Part shown: positions 1 through 8,338 of the stretch, piece by piece
Layout: each line of letters begins with the position of its first letter
How positions within the stretch are numbered: position 1 is the first letter of the stretch
NCBI GenBank assembly: GCA_041395325.1
Contig: JAWLAT010000027.1
Coordinates: 5,985 to 69,984 of the forward strand
DNA length: 64,000 nt
Direction: 5' to 3'
Source: JAWLAT01 sp041395325
Lineage (GTDB): Bacteria; Pseudomonadota; Gammaproteobacteria; Xanthomonadales; SZUA-5
Program-made: the position numbers and the translations under genes
Notes under the pieces: generated by a model
What the model was told of the DNA's origin: nothing
The model's input: only the letters and a program-made list of their open reading frames with translations
Databases searched by the model: none

Positions 1-1731
1 CAGCGCATCCAGCTCATCCAGGCCGAAGCGATAGACGCCGCGGGGTCCACTGGACCAGACGTGCGTCTGATCCACCTGCAGATTGGCCACCTGCGGCCAA
101 GGCAGACCCTCGGCCAAACCGATGGGCGTGACGCCGGTCACGTCGAGCAGGAACAGACCATCGTCGAAGGTGCCGACCAGCAACTTGTTGGCGCCCACCA
201 GCGTCAGCGCCGTGACCAGGGCCTGGTCCAGCACCGGGTTGCTGCCTTCGCGGCGAAAACGACCTTCCAGGCCGCTGTAGAGCCCGCGCTCACTGCCCAC
301 GTAGAGGCGTCCATCGAGCATCAGCAGGCCCCGCACCGCCACGGCGGGCATGCCCTCCTCCTTGGTGTAACGCCGCAGCAGGCCGCCCTCCTGCAAGTAG
401 AGACCGCCGCTGGTGCCGATCCAGAATCGTTCCGGCCCCTGCTGCAATACGGTGTTGATCTGCTGCTGCCGCAATGGCGCCCACAGCGCCGGCTGCGTGA
501 GCGCGCTGCCGTCCCACAGGGCCATGCCGGTGCGTGTTCCCAGCCAGGCCTGGCCAGCCGGGTCGAAGAAGAGGTTGTAGACCGCGCTGTTGGGCAGACT
601 CAGCGTGCTCACCACCGGCACAGGCCGGCCTTCCGGATCGATTCGCCACAAGCCGGTTGCCGTGCCGAACCAGGGCTGCAGATCAGGGCCTCGAGCCACG
701 CTCCAGACGAAGGGGTCGGTCAGTCCGCGCTGCGAGCCGATGCGCAGCGCCCAGCCATTGCGCCAGCGTGACAGCCCGGTGGTGAAGCTGCCGACCCACA
801 GGTTGTCCTCGTCATCTTCATAAAAGGCGGTGACCCAGGCGCGCACATCATCGACGCCGGCCTCCGCTCTTTCCAGCCCTCGTTGCGGGTGATACCGCAA
901 CAGGCCGTCAAGCAGGCCGATCCACAGATTGCCGTCCCGATCGCTGCCCAGCCCCTCGATGGACATGTCTGCCAACGATTCGGCCCATGGCGGTTGCACC
1001 AACTCGGTACCCCGCAACTCGAACAAGCCCCGCGTGCTGCCCGCGTAGATGCGATCGCCTACGCGAGTCAGCTGGCGAAAGCGAACGCCGGTCAGTGCAT
1101 CGCCGGCAGCCAGTGACTCCGCCATGCCGCCTCGGATGCTGTAGACCTGCTCATCGCTGCCGGCGTAGATCACCTGACCGTCGACCAGCAAGGCATAGAC
1201 CCGCACATCGGCGAGCCCCAGCGCCTGTGCCGGACCCTCGGTGAAAGCATGCAGTCCGCGGTCGCTGCCGATCAGCACACTGCCGCCGGGCGCATCGGCG
1301 AAGCTGTAGACCTGGCCGATCTGGGGACCCAGCCCGTCGATGGTGACGACCCGGTCGCGCTCGATCCAGCGGGCACCACGAGGCGTTGCCAGCCACATGC
1401 GTCCGCCGACATCGGCCCAGATCCGATCCTGGATCGACGGATCGTAGCCCGCCAGATCGGCCGCGCCGAAGCTGGTGAAGCTGTTGCCGTCGAAGCGCGC
1501 CAGCCCGCCCTGCGTGCTGAGCCACAGATAGCCATCACGATCCTGGGCAATGCTGGTGACCGATACCTGCGGCAGTCCAGCCGAAATACCCCAGTGGTCG
1601 AGCACATAGTCCTCGGGCGAGCGTCCGGGATCCAGCGCCTGCAATGGAGAGCTCAAGGACAAGATCGCCAGCAGCGCCCCGCAACGGCAAAGGCCGTCAA
1701 TTCGGGCAGCGAGGGCGGGCGGCAAGCGCAT
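1..1731 (-). CDS. Two-component regulator propeller (Reg_prop) sensor protein, N-terminal part, cut by the window edge
   Basis: The first 577 codons are visible on the minus strand and the gene runs off at base 1. An N-terminal hydrophobic stretch is followed by a mature start reading LDPGRSPEDYVLDHWG and then about a dozen blades of the type DRDGYLWLSTQGGLARF, DRDGNLWIG, DNLWVGSF and FWIGTSGGLY, which is the classic periplasmic Reg_prop beta-propeller. In this family a Y_Y_Y domain, a membrane helix and a histidine-kinase or GGDEF output normally follow, but that part lies outside the window, so the output cannot be named. The ATG at 1729-1731 was chosen because it precedes the signal-like segment. 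The gene is divergent from sufT, 89 bp away. Confidence 0.85.
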   Translation of the reverse strand, partial: MRLPPALAARIDGLCRCGALLAILSLSSPLQALDPGRSPEDYVLDHWGISAGLPQVSVTSIAQDRDGYLWLSTQGGLARFDGNSFTSFGAADLAGYDPSIQDRIWADVGGRMWLATPRGARWIERDRVVTIDGLGPQIGQVYSFADAPGGSVLIGSDRGLHAFTEGPAQALGLADVRVYALLVDGQVIYAGSDEQVYSIRGGMAESLAAGDALTGVRFRQLTRVGDRIYAGSTRGLFELRGTELVQPPWAESLADMSIEGLGSDRDGNLWIGLLDGLLRYHPQRGLERAEAGVDDVRAWVTAFYEDDEDNLWVGSFTTGLSRWRNGWALRIGSQRGLTDPFVWSVARGPDLQPWFGTATGLWRIDPEGRPVPVVSTLSLPNSAVYNLFFDPAGQAWLGTRTGMALWDGSALTQPALWAPLRQQQINTVLQQGPERFWIGTSGGLYLQEGGLLRRYTKEEGMPAVAVRGLLMLDGRLYVGSERGLYSGLEGRFRREGSNPVLDQALVTALTLVGANKLLVGTFDDGLFLLDVTGVTPIGLAEGLPWPQVANLQVDQTHVWSSGPRGVYRFGLDELDAL

Positions 1732-1820
1732 GTGCGACGGGATATCCGATCAGTCGAGCCAGTCGCCCATGGTATCTTCGCTGGTTCATCAGGCAATCAT
1801 TAATTGACGCAGAATTGGGC

Positions 1821-2369
1821 ATGTACAGCGCCTCCAGCGAACCTTTCAACCTGGCTCGGGACTGCCAGGCCATCATGGTCCCCGGTGGCGAAGCCGTAAA
1901 ACTGCCAGCCGGCTCGATCGGCTACATCACCCAGTCGCTGGGTGGCAGCTTCACGGTCTACCTCGACGGCAACCTGTTCCGCATTGCCGGTGAGGACGCC
2001 GATGCACTGGGCAAACCGGTGCCGCCGCGGCCGCAACTGCCCGACGACGCCACCGATGCCGATGTCGAAGACCTGATCTGGAAGCAGCTGAAGACCTGCT
2101 ACGACCCGGAGATCCCGGTCGACGTGGTCGAATTGGGGCTGATCTACGAGTGCGTCCTCAGTAGTCACGCGGACGGCCGCAAGGTCGAGGTCAAGATGAC
2201 CCTGACTGCGCCCGGTTGTGGCATGGGCGAGGTGCTGGTGGCCGATGTGCGGGACAAGCTTGAGGCCATCCCGACGATCGTCGAGGCCGATGTCGAACTG
2301 GTCTTCGATCCGCCGTGGAATGCCTCGATGATGAGCGAGGAAGCCCGACTGGAAACCGGCATGTACTGA
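1821..2369 (+). CDS. sufT: Putative Fe-S cluster assembly protein SufT (MIP18/DUF59 domain)
   Basis: A 182-residue protein with the usual SufT layout: an N-terminal extension and a C-terminal MIP18/DUF59 domain containing DPEIPVDVVELGLIY and the conserved TAPGCGMGEVL segment with its cysteine. SufT-type proteins act as accessory factors in cytosolic Fe-S cluster maturation or transfer. The reading frame is open for 59 more codons upstream, but that part overlaps the divergent Reg_prop promoter and has atypical composition. I therefore start at the ATG giving MYSASSEPFNLARDC, which fits the family length of about 180 residues. No suf or isc partner genes are adjacent, so the assignment rests on the protein alone. 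Confidence 0.85.
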   Translation: MYSASSEPFNLARDCQAIMVPGGEAVKLPAGSIGYITQSLGGSFTVYLDGNLFRIAGEDADALGKPVPPRPQLPDDATDADVEDLIWKQLKTCYDPEIPVDVVELGLIYECVLSSHADGRKVEVKMTLTAPGCGMGEVLVADVRDKLEAIPTIVEADVELVFDPPWNASMMSEEARLETGMY

Positions 2370-2397
2370 GGGCGGTGACCGCGTCCCTCAGGGGCAC

Positions 2398-2910
2398 TCA
2401 AGCAGCCACTTGAACGCTGACCTGGTCGAAGCCGAAAAACACATCGGCCCCTTCTCCCAATCCGCGGTAGGCTGCCTGCAACCCCCCAAGCTGGCAGGCC
2501 AGCGAGGTCATTGCCCACGCCTGCATCTCGGTCGCCTCCCAAGCGCCCTGGGTCAACCGAACAATGCCGCGCTGCCGGCCCCATTCGCGAACGCGTCTGG
2601 CGGTACCGGTCAGGGCTGGCGCCAGCGATGGATTGGCCCAGGCCCACAGCCACTGGGCTTCCGCCTCGGCATGGGTGCCGATGATCTGAGCCGGCGCACG
2701 CACGATGCGGTCGTCGAAGTGCCAGCAAAGCAGGCCCTCGTCCTGATCGAAGGACCAGCGCTGCTCCTGTCCCAGCCCCCAGGTGGACACATGCGCCTGG
2801 GTCACCGTGGCGACCGCATTCAGGGCATCGGTCAGCGTCCCGATGAAGGCCTCATTCTCGCCATCGCCAATGCGCATGCCGCGCCGTTGGGGCAGCTTGA
2901 ACCAACTCAT
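2398..2910 (-). CDS. DUF6882-like conserved hypothetical protein
   Basis: A soluble protein of about 170 residues with no signal peptide or membrane helix. Central motifs WSFDQDEGLLCWHFDD, APAQIIGTHA and WLWAWANPS match the pattern I associate with the DUF6882 family, whose function is unknown. Two in-frame ATGs lie 6 bp apart at 2916 and 2910. I prefer 2910 because an AGGA sequence sits at normal spacing upstream of it. The gene converges on sufT and shares its strand with the DUF2239 gene upstream (66 bp gap). The family name is recognised from memory of these motifs. Confidence 0.7.
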   Translation of the reverse strand: MSWFKLPQRRGMRIGDGENEAFIGTLTDALNAVATVTQAHVSTWGLGQEQRWSFDQDEGLLCWHFDDRIVRAPAQIIGTHAEAEAQWLWAWANPSLAPALTGTARRVREWGRQRGIVRLTQGAWEATEMQAWAMTSLACQLGGLQAAYRGLGEGADVFFGFDQVSVQVAA

Positions 2911-2975
2911 CGCCATTCCTGCACGTCACAAGGGATGGCGAGACTAGCGTGCGCAAATCGAGACGCGGGCGGTGT

Positions 2976-3569
2976 TCAGAACGCCGATTGGGCCATTCGC
3001 ACCGCATGTTGCCGCACGTCGGCCGGCCAATCCTTCAGGCAGGCAGAGAAAGCTTCGGATTGACCGGCGTAGAGTGCCCGACAGGCATCCTCAAAGCCGG
3101 GCAGATCGCCAGCCAGCGTGTTGAGGAAACGGAAGGTTGCATCCTGCGCCAGACGCTGCGATTCCTTCTCGGCACCGGCCTTGCGCGCCTGCTCGACCAG
3201 CCGCCGCAAGGTCGCCGAAGCGCCGCCAGGCTGCAGCGACAACCACTGCCAATGGCGCGGCAGCAGAGTGACCTCACGCGCCACCACCCCCAGCCGGGGA
3301 CGTCCCGGGCCGGATCTGGCGGGTGCTTCATTCTCCCCCCGTCGTTCCTGCGCGAGCCATTGCAACTGCCGCGTCAGTTCCTGCCAGGGGGCGCTGTGGT
3401 CAACATCGAGTTGCTCACCGGAATCCGCGTCGAAGACCAACAGTTGCCCGCGCTGACCATCGGCAAAACGCCGCTCGATGAACTCGGCGGCCAGGCTGGC
3501 CGGCCCGTCGCACAGACAGCGGGTGTCTTCGAACACCAAAAATCGCAGATGGGATGCTTCAGCCACCAC
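2976..3569 (-). CDS. DUF2239 family protein
   Basis: About 197 residues with the DUF2239 hallmarks: an N-terminal FVFE/LVFD beta region, then GPGRPRLGVVAREVTLLPRHWQWL followed closely by QPGGASATLRRLVEQARKA, and a C-terminal helical part with FLNTLAGDLPGFEDA. The biochemical role is unknown. The longest frame begins at a TTG (3596) with a poor ribosome site. The GTG at 3569 has CGGAG at good spacing and gives a normal family length, so I start there. It lies in tandem with the DUF6882-like gene downstream and the NTF2-like gene upstream. Confidence 0.75.
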   Translation of the reverse strand: MVAEASHLRFLVFEDTRCLCDGPASLAAEFIERRFADGQRGQLLVFDADSGEQLDVDHSAPWQELTRQLQWLAQERRGENEAPARSGPGRPRLGVVAREVTLLPRHWQWLSLQPGGASATLRRLVEQARKAGAEKESQRLAQDATFRFLNTLAGDLPGFEDACRALYAGQSEAFSACLKDWPADVRQHAVRMAQSAF

Positions 3570-3662
3570 GGGGCACTCCGGTCCTTGGTTGACCAAATTT
3601 ACCCGGGCAAAAAAGCATCAGTCAAGTGGCACCAGCGCATGCCGCCGTTGTCGCTGGGCTGC

Positions 3663-4055
3663 TCAACCGGGGCGAGCACTCAGCAATGCCGCCATGCCGC
3701 GCTGCACCGCCTCCAATGCCTTGGCCGGACGCAGCATCACCTTGAAATCGACGATGCGGCCGTTGTCGTCCCAGCGGATCATGTCCACGCCGTTGATGTG
3801 GACGCCATCCAACTCGGTTTCGAATTCCAGGATGGCGTCGCGGCCGCTTTGGACCTCGCGCACATAGTGGAAATGGGGGTTGCCGAGCAGATGTCCCGCG
3901 GCGCGCAGATACATCGCGGTCGTCATCGCACCGCGCTGTGGCGTGTGCACGACCGGTGAGTGAAAGACGACGTCCTCAGCGAGCAGTGCGTTCACACCGG
4001 AGAAATCGCGAGTCCTTACCATTTCGTGCCAGCGGGCCAGGCCAGTGACCGACAT
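3663..4055 (-). CDS. NTF2-like / SnoaL-like family protein
   Basis: A 130-residue protein with a typical NTF2-like cone-fold sequence: an N-terminal helix (LARWHEMVRTRDFSGVNALL) and then AEDVVFHSPVV. Further on are beta strands HFHYVREV, AILEFETELDGVHINGVDMI and RIVDFKVMLRP. Proteins of this superfamily are ligand-binding proteins or small hydrolases/isomerases, and the substrate cannot be inferred here. The ATG is preceded by a strong AGGAAGGA ribosome site, fixing the start. Confidence 0.75.
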   Translation of the reverse strand: MSVTGLARWHEMVRTRDFSGVNALLAEDVVFHSPVVHTPQRGAMTTAMYLRAAGHLLGNPHFHYVREVQSGRDAILEFETELDGVHINGVDMIRWDDNGRIVDFKVMLRPAKALEAVQRGMAALLSARPG

Positions 4056-4151
4056 CGTTCCTTCCTGATCAATGCGATGGCCGGATGCTACATCGACGGC
4101 GCATCACCGCAGCAGGGGCGAACCAGGCTCAAACTGGTCCGCCCCGTTCGC

Positions 4152-4310
4152 TCATATCCTGCCCATCAGAAACAGGATCAGCACGATGGCGACCACCACG
4201 CCGAGCACACCACTGGGCCCATAGCCCCAGGAGCGGCTGTAGCCCCAGCGCGGGATCGCGCCAATCAACAGCAGTATGAGGACGATCAACAACAAGGTAC
4301 CGAGGGTCAT
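4152..4310 (-). CDS. DUF3309 family small membrane protein
   Basis: A 52-residue, nearly all-hydrophobic protein with two membrane segments (TLLLIVLILLLIGAI and VLGVVVAIVLILFLM). They flank the conserved short loop PRWGYSRSWGYGPSG, which is characteristic of DUF3309. A GGGAGAA ribosome site precedes the ATG. It is the last of three very small envelope-protein genes on the same strand (4775 to 4152). Such genes are often stress-induced in proteobacteria, but no function is established for this family. Confidence 0.8.
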   Translation of the reverse strand: MTLGTLLLIVLILLLIGAIPRWGYSRSWGYGPSGVLGVVVAIVLILFLMGRI

Positions 4311-4355
4311 TTCGTTCTCCCAGTCAAAGGAATTCAGGTCAGCGACGAGCTGTAC

Positions 4356-4505
4356 TCAGAGGTTCAGATGGCTGCCAAACAGGCCGATCACACCGATCAG
4401 GATCAGGTAGATGGCGACGATGTAGTTGAGCAGCTTGGGTTGCACCAGAATCAGGATGCCCGCTACCAGGGCGATCAGCGGCGCCAGGCTCAGATGGATG
4501 TTCAT
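4356..4505 (-). CDS. DUF3096 family small membrane protein
   Basis: A 49-residue membrane protein with the DUF3096 pattern: NIHLSLAPLIALVAGILIL, a short PKLLNYIVAIYL hinge, and a second hydrophobic run ending GLFGSHLNL. A GAGAG ribosome site precedes the ATG. It lies between the DUF3309 and DUF3185 genes with about 50 bp on either side, suggesting a single transcript. The function is unknown. The family is known mainly as tiny two-helix inner-membrane proteins. Confidence 0.8.
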   Translation of the reverse strand: MNIHLSLAPLIALVAGILILVQPKLLNYIVAIYLILIGVIGLFGSHLNL

Positions 4506-4559
4506 AGGGGTCTCTCGGCTGCGGCCGGCCCCCGCAAGCAGGGGCCGGACCGATGGGAA

Positions 4560-4775
4560 TCAGGACTTGCGAACGGCCAGCAACAGCACACCGGCGACCA
4601 AGGCACCGCCTCCGGCCCAAACCGGGATGTTGACGGTTTCCTTTTCCTTCACCGAGAACTCGATCGGACCGATGTCGGCCTCGTGAGTCTCCTGGGTGTA
4701 GGTAAAGCTGCCGTAGGCCAGACCCAGCCCACCCAGCACGATCAGTGCGATACCGACCAGACGACTTGCACTCAT
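4560..4775 (-). CDS. DUF3185 family small membrane protein
   Basis: A 71-residue protein with an N-terminal membrane helix (VGIALIVLGGLGLAYGSF), a charged extracytoplasmic loop ending VKEKETVNIPVWAGGGAL, and a second helix (LVAGVLLLAVRKS). This is the DUF3185 layout. The frame is open upstream, but GGGAGAG followed by ATG at 4775 is the evident start. It is the first gene of the three-gene small-membrane-protein cluster. A spacer of 284 bp to the kinase gene contains no other recognisable feature. Confidence 0.75.
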   Translation of the reverse strand: MSASRLVGIALIVLGGLGLAYGSFTYTQETHEADIGPIEFSVKEKETVNIPVWAGGGALVAGVLLLAVRKS

Positions 4776-5059
4776 GGTTGCTCTCCCGTGTTGTGGATCA
4801 ACTTCGGTCGGTGTCCGCGGGAAGCCCCCGCGACGACGCCAGACCGGCTCGATCACCTCCACAGCAGAAGCCGTGCCAGCTTTCTGGCGGCCAGTCACAT
4901 CTCTTTTGATTCAAAGACTTGTGCCACATCCCGCAGGTGAGCCGCAGGATCCGACTGCCACGCTGGAAAAATCACTCGGGCAAGTTGCACGGAACGCTGA
5001 CAAAGCTGAATGCAATTCCCCCGACCTCGCCGCGACCCCGCCAGACTGTCGCTGGGAAA

Positions 5060-7561
5060 TCAGGAGGCGGCGTTCAACTCGGTGGCCAGCCGTTGCCAAT
5101 CCAGATATTCGGGATGACTGGCGCCGTGCACGCGCAGGCTGATCGGCAGACCTTCATTGATCAGGTCGCGTGCCGCATCCTGCTGCCCGACCTGTTTCAT
5201 CGCCAGCGCCAGAAACCAGCCCGCGCGCAGGCTGAGGCCAGCCTCGGCACCCAACGCCGCCTGCAGTCGCTGCCGAGCCTGTGTCAGCACCGGTAGCGCC
5301 GTTCCAGCTTCGCCCAGCTGCAGCAGCGCTCGTCCGCGCAGGAAGGTCGCAAACGCGGTGATGCGGTGGGTCGGCCCCAGCGCATCCTGCGCCTGCGCTT
5401 CGACCTGGCTGGCGAGCGCCATCGCCGCGCTGGAGCGCCCACGCTGCAGCAGCAGCTCGGCCATATTCGCCTGGTTCAACCAGACGCGGGGATGTGTGGC
5501 GCCATAGATCTGCGTGGCCTGCTCGATCACCTGCGCATAGCTGGCCTCGGCCGCCGCCCACTGGCCCATGTCCTTGTAGCGCGAGGCCAGATTGCCGAGG
5601 GTGACCAGGAGGATCTCCGGATCGGGCTCGTTCTGCGTCAACAGGTCGTTGCGCACCGATTCCAGCGCCACCAGCGCGCTGCCGGGCTCGCCCTGCCTGG
5701 CCATCAGCGTCGCCAGTTGCAGGCGCAGCCCCAGCGTGGTCGCATGGCTGGGCCCCAGCCAGTCGCTGGCCAGTTGCACATCGGCGCTCAGGCGCTGGCG
5801 GGCTTCGGGCAGTTGATCGGCCAGCAACAGCACCAGATTCAGCCCTTGGTGGGCGGTCAACGTGCTGCTGTGGCGGGCGCCGAACTGGCGGTCGGCCCAA
5901 TCGACGTAGTGGCGCGCGTAGACCTCGGCCTCCGCCGTGCTGCCCGTCTCGCGCAGCAGGCTCAGCCACAGATTGCGGGCCTGAGCCTCACGCAACGGAT
6001 CGGGCCAGTGCCGGCGCTGCAGATCGCTGATGGCCGGCGTCAGCCATTGCCGCAGCCGGTCCAGATCGCGCCTGGCCAGCGCCACCTCGGCCTGCCGGAC
6101 GTCGGCATCCAGACGCTTCCAGTGGCCTGCGGGAAAACGCACGCGGGCCAGCTCGGCGCCCACGGCTGTGTGCTGTTCGGCCAGCGCCAGCTCGCCATGA
6201 ATGAGGGCGACACTGCCCTGCAGCTGCGCGTCCGCCATGCGCAGTTGTGTCACCACCTGCGTTGGGCAGTCGCCACAATCGGTCAGGGCCGCTGCACTGA
6301 GCTCGGCGGCAGCACTCAGGTCACCGTGGGCCAGAAAGGTCTGCGCCAGCTCCTGTGACAACTGCGCCCGGGCGGCCGGCAGCTGCGGCAGCCACTGCGC
6401 CATCTGCGGACGGAAATCGCGCAGCAGGTCGAGCACGCTGAGCTGACGACCATCTTCGCTGGGGCGCGATGAGCGCAGCATTTGCAGCAAGGCTGTCGTG
6501 GTGGCTTCGGCACGGCCCTGCTGTCGGCTGGCTTCGCGCCAGGCCAGTGAGCTGCCCAGCAAGCCCAGCGACAGCATGACAATCACGGCGGTCAGAGCCA
6601 GCCGCCGCCGACGGCGTTCGGGTGCGCGCCGAAGGGCGTGCAGATCCCGCTGCAGCTGCTCGGCTGTCGGTCGACGTGCAGGATCGGGCGCCAGCAGCGC
6701 ACTGAGGATTCGGCGCCAACCCCGGCTCAGCCCCGCCATGGGCGGCACCGGCCTGCCTCGGTGCCAGCGCAACAGCGATTCCAGGTCGGCCGCCTCGCAG
6801 GGATAGCGGCCCTGCAAGCCGCGGTACAGCACCACACCCAGCGCGTACAGATCGCTGGCCGGTGACAGTCGGCCATGCTCTAGGACCTCCGGCGCGGCGA
6901 GCAGGGGCGAGGCGGCCAAAGCCAGCGCCTGCACACCCTCGCGGGCGGCGCCGAAGTCCATCAGCACCGGACTGCCATCGGGCAGGATCATGATGTTGGC
7001 TGGCTTGATGTCGCCGTGCATCAGCCCGTGCCGGTGGATCTCGACCAGCGCGCCGGCCAGCGCCTCGGCCCAGTCCAGCACCTGAGCCGGAGCGACGCCC
7101 TCGGCGGCAGCCAGGCGCGTCTCCAGCGTCAGCCCGGGCAGCAGATCGGACCAGATGCCCACTCGCCCATCGATGCGCGCGGCGCCGTGAATCGCCAGCA
7201 CGTGCGGATGACGGATGCGCGCCAGCCGTCGGGCTTCAGCCATGCTGGCGGCGGCGGCCGGCTGATTGGCATCGTGCGCCAGCTTCAGTGCCACCTCGCG
7301 CCGCAGCAGCGGGTCGAAGGCGCGATGGACAGTGCCAAAGCCGCCCTGCCCAATGACCTCGCGCAATTGCAGATGGCCCCAACCAGGGCCGGTCGACGGC
7401 TCGCCACGCTCAGCAACATCGGCCTGGCGAAAGGCCTGGGCCAGGGCCTGCAGGCGCCTCAGGTTGCCGTGCTCACGGTTGTCCGGACCGACAGCGGCTG
7501 GCCACACCGGCGCCTGACCGTCTGCCACCCGCAGCGCAGCGTCGAGCAATGCCTGGCTCAT
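5060..7561 (-). CDS. Membrane-anchored Ser/Thr protein kinase with C-terminal TPR region
   Basis: An 833-residue protein. Residues about 62-310 form a Hanks-type kinase domain: glycine loop GQGGFGTV (71-78), invariant Lys93 in VALKLAH, catalytic loop MHGDIKPAN (D184, K186, N189), DFG 202-204 and APE 223-225. The usual HRD is HGD, so the arginine that contacts the activation-loop phosphate is absent. This is common in this ECF-linked kinase group. A single membrane helix (about 321-341) separates the cytoplasmic kinase from a long periplasmic helical-repeat (TPR) region. The ATG overlaps the sigma-factor stop by 4 bp (ATGA), so the two proteins are translationally coupled. The kinase probably signals to that sigma factor (inference). 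Confidence 0.9.
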   Translation of the reverse strand: MSQALLDAALRVADGQAPVWPAAVGPDNREHGNLRRLQALAQAFRQADVAERGEPSTGPGWGHLQLREVIGQGGFGTVHRAFDPLLRREVALKLAHDANQPAAAASMAEARRLARIRHPHVLAIHGAARIDGRVGIWSDLLPGLTLETRLAAAEGVAPAQVLDWAEALAGALVEIHRHGLMHGDIKPANIMILPDGSPVLMDFGAAREGVQALALAASPLLAAPEVLEHGRLSPASDLYALGVVLYRGLQGRYPCEAADLESLLRWHRGRPVPPMAGLSRGWRRILSALLAPDPARRPTAEQLQRDLHALRRAPERRRRRLALTAVIVMLSLGLLGSSLAWREASRQQGRAEATTTALLQMLRSSRPSEDGRQLSVLDLLRDFRPQMAQWLPQLPAARAQLSQELAQTFLAHGDLSAAAELSAAALTDCGDCPTQVVTQLRMADAQLQGSVALIHGELALAEQHTAVGAELARVRFPAGHWKRLDADVRQAEVALARRDLDRLRQWLTPAISDLQRRHWPDPLREAQARNLWLSLLRETGSTAEAEVYARHYVDWADRQFGARHSSTLTAHQGLNLVLLLADQLPEARQRLSADVQLASDWLGPSHATTLGLRLQLATLMARQGEPGSALVALESVRNDLLTQNEPDPEILLVTLGNLASRYKDMGQWAAAEASYAQVIEQATQIYGATHPRVWLNQANMAELLLQRGRSSAAMALASQVEAQAQDALGPTHRITAFATFLRGRALLQLGEAGTALPVLTQARQRLQAALGAEAGLSLRAGWFLALAMKQVGQQDAARDLINEGLPISLRVHGASHPEYLDWQRLATELNAAS

Positions 7562-8142
7562 TCCGGCATCAGGCGGGCCAGGGCTTCCAGCGCCCGCGCC
7601 ACGGTCATCCGCGCCGCATTGGCCGAGGGCAACTCCAGTTCCAGCGCGACTTGCTCGTGGCTGAGGCCAAACTCCACCCGCAGGATCACCGCCAGCCGCT
7701 TGTGCTGCGGCAGCTGCGCCAAGGCCTGCTCGTAGGCCTGCAGTGTCTGCGCGCCGACCAGCTGCTCGACCACCGAGGCGCCTGGATCAGCCGCCGTGTC
7801 GAGGGCCGCCGGATCCCCACCGGCACGCGGGCGGCGCAACTCCTCCCGCACCGTGTTCAACAGGATCGTGCGCAGATAGGCCAGAAACGCGCCCGGGCGC
7901 TCGGCTTCGAAGGCATCGAAGCGATGCAGCGCACGCAAGAAGGTCAGCTGCACCAGATCCTCGGTGTCGGCCAGATCGCGGCGATGGCGCGGCAATCGAC
8001 CATGCGCCCAGCGCTGCAGGATCGGCAGATAGCGCTCCACCAGCCGGTCGCGGGCGGCCAGATCCCCCAGCCGGTAGCGCGACAGCAACTGGGTGGTGCT
8101 GGTCAGCACCAGCGGTGGGGGCGACAAGGCGAGCAGGGACAT
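7558..8142 (-). CDS. ECF-type RNA polymerase sigma factor paired with the kinase
   Basis: A 194-residue sigma-70 family protein. Region 2 contains DTEDLVQLTFLRALHRFDAF, and region 4 contains ALAQLPQHKRLAVILRVEFGLSHEQVALEL followed by a recognition helix (NAARMTVARALEALARL). It has no anti-sigma factor next to it. Instead its stop codon overlaps the start of a Ser/Thr kinase gene, an arrangement typical of STK-linked ECF groups where phosphorylation is thought to replace anti-sigma control. An alternative TTG start lies 18 bp upstream, and the ATG has a GGGAACC sequence in front. The 196-bp spacer upstream is shared with the divergent secreted protein. Confidence 0.88.
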   Translation of the reverse strand: MSLLALSPPPLVLTSTTQLLSRYRLGDLAARDRLVERYLPILQRWAHGRLPRHRRDLADTEDLVQLTFLRALHRFDAFEAERPGAFLAYLRTILLNTVREELRRPRAGGDPAALDTAADPGASVVEQLVGAQTLQAYEQALAQLPQHKRLAVILRVEFGLSHEQVALELELPSANAARMTVARALEALARLMPE

Positions 8143-8338
8143 GAGGGTTCCCGTTGGCAAGCGCGCCTGTCGCTACGCAGGCCTGCTGGCGGGCGTGACA
8201 GGTCGGTGATGACCAGACCATCAAGGCGTGACGCAGGTCGCCAATCTGCCGACGAAGTGCCTGCATTTGCTCAGCGGCTGTGCGATTGGCCGCGTCAGCG
8301 CATTGACCCCGCTGTGTACCCCACCCATCGGAGTCATC

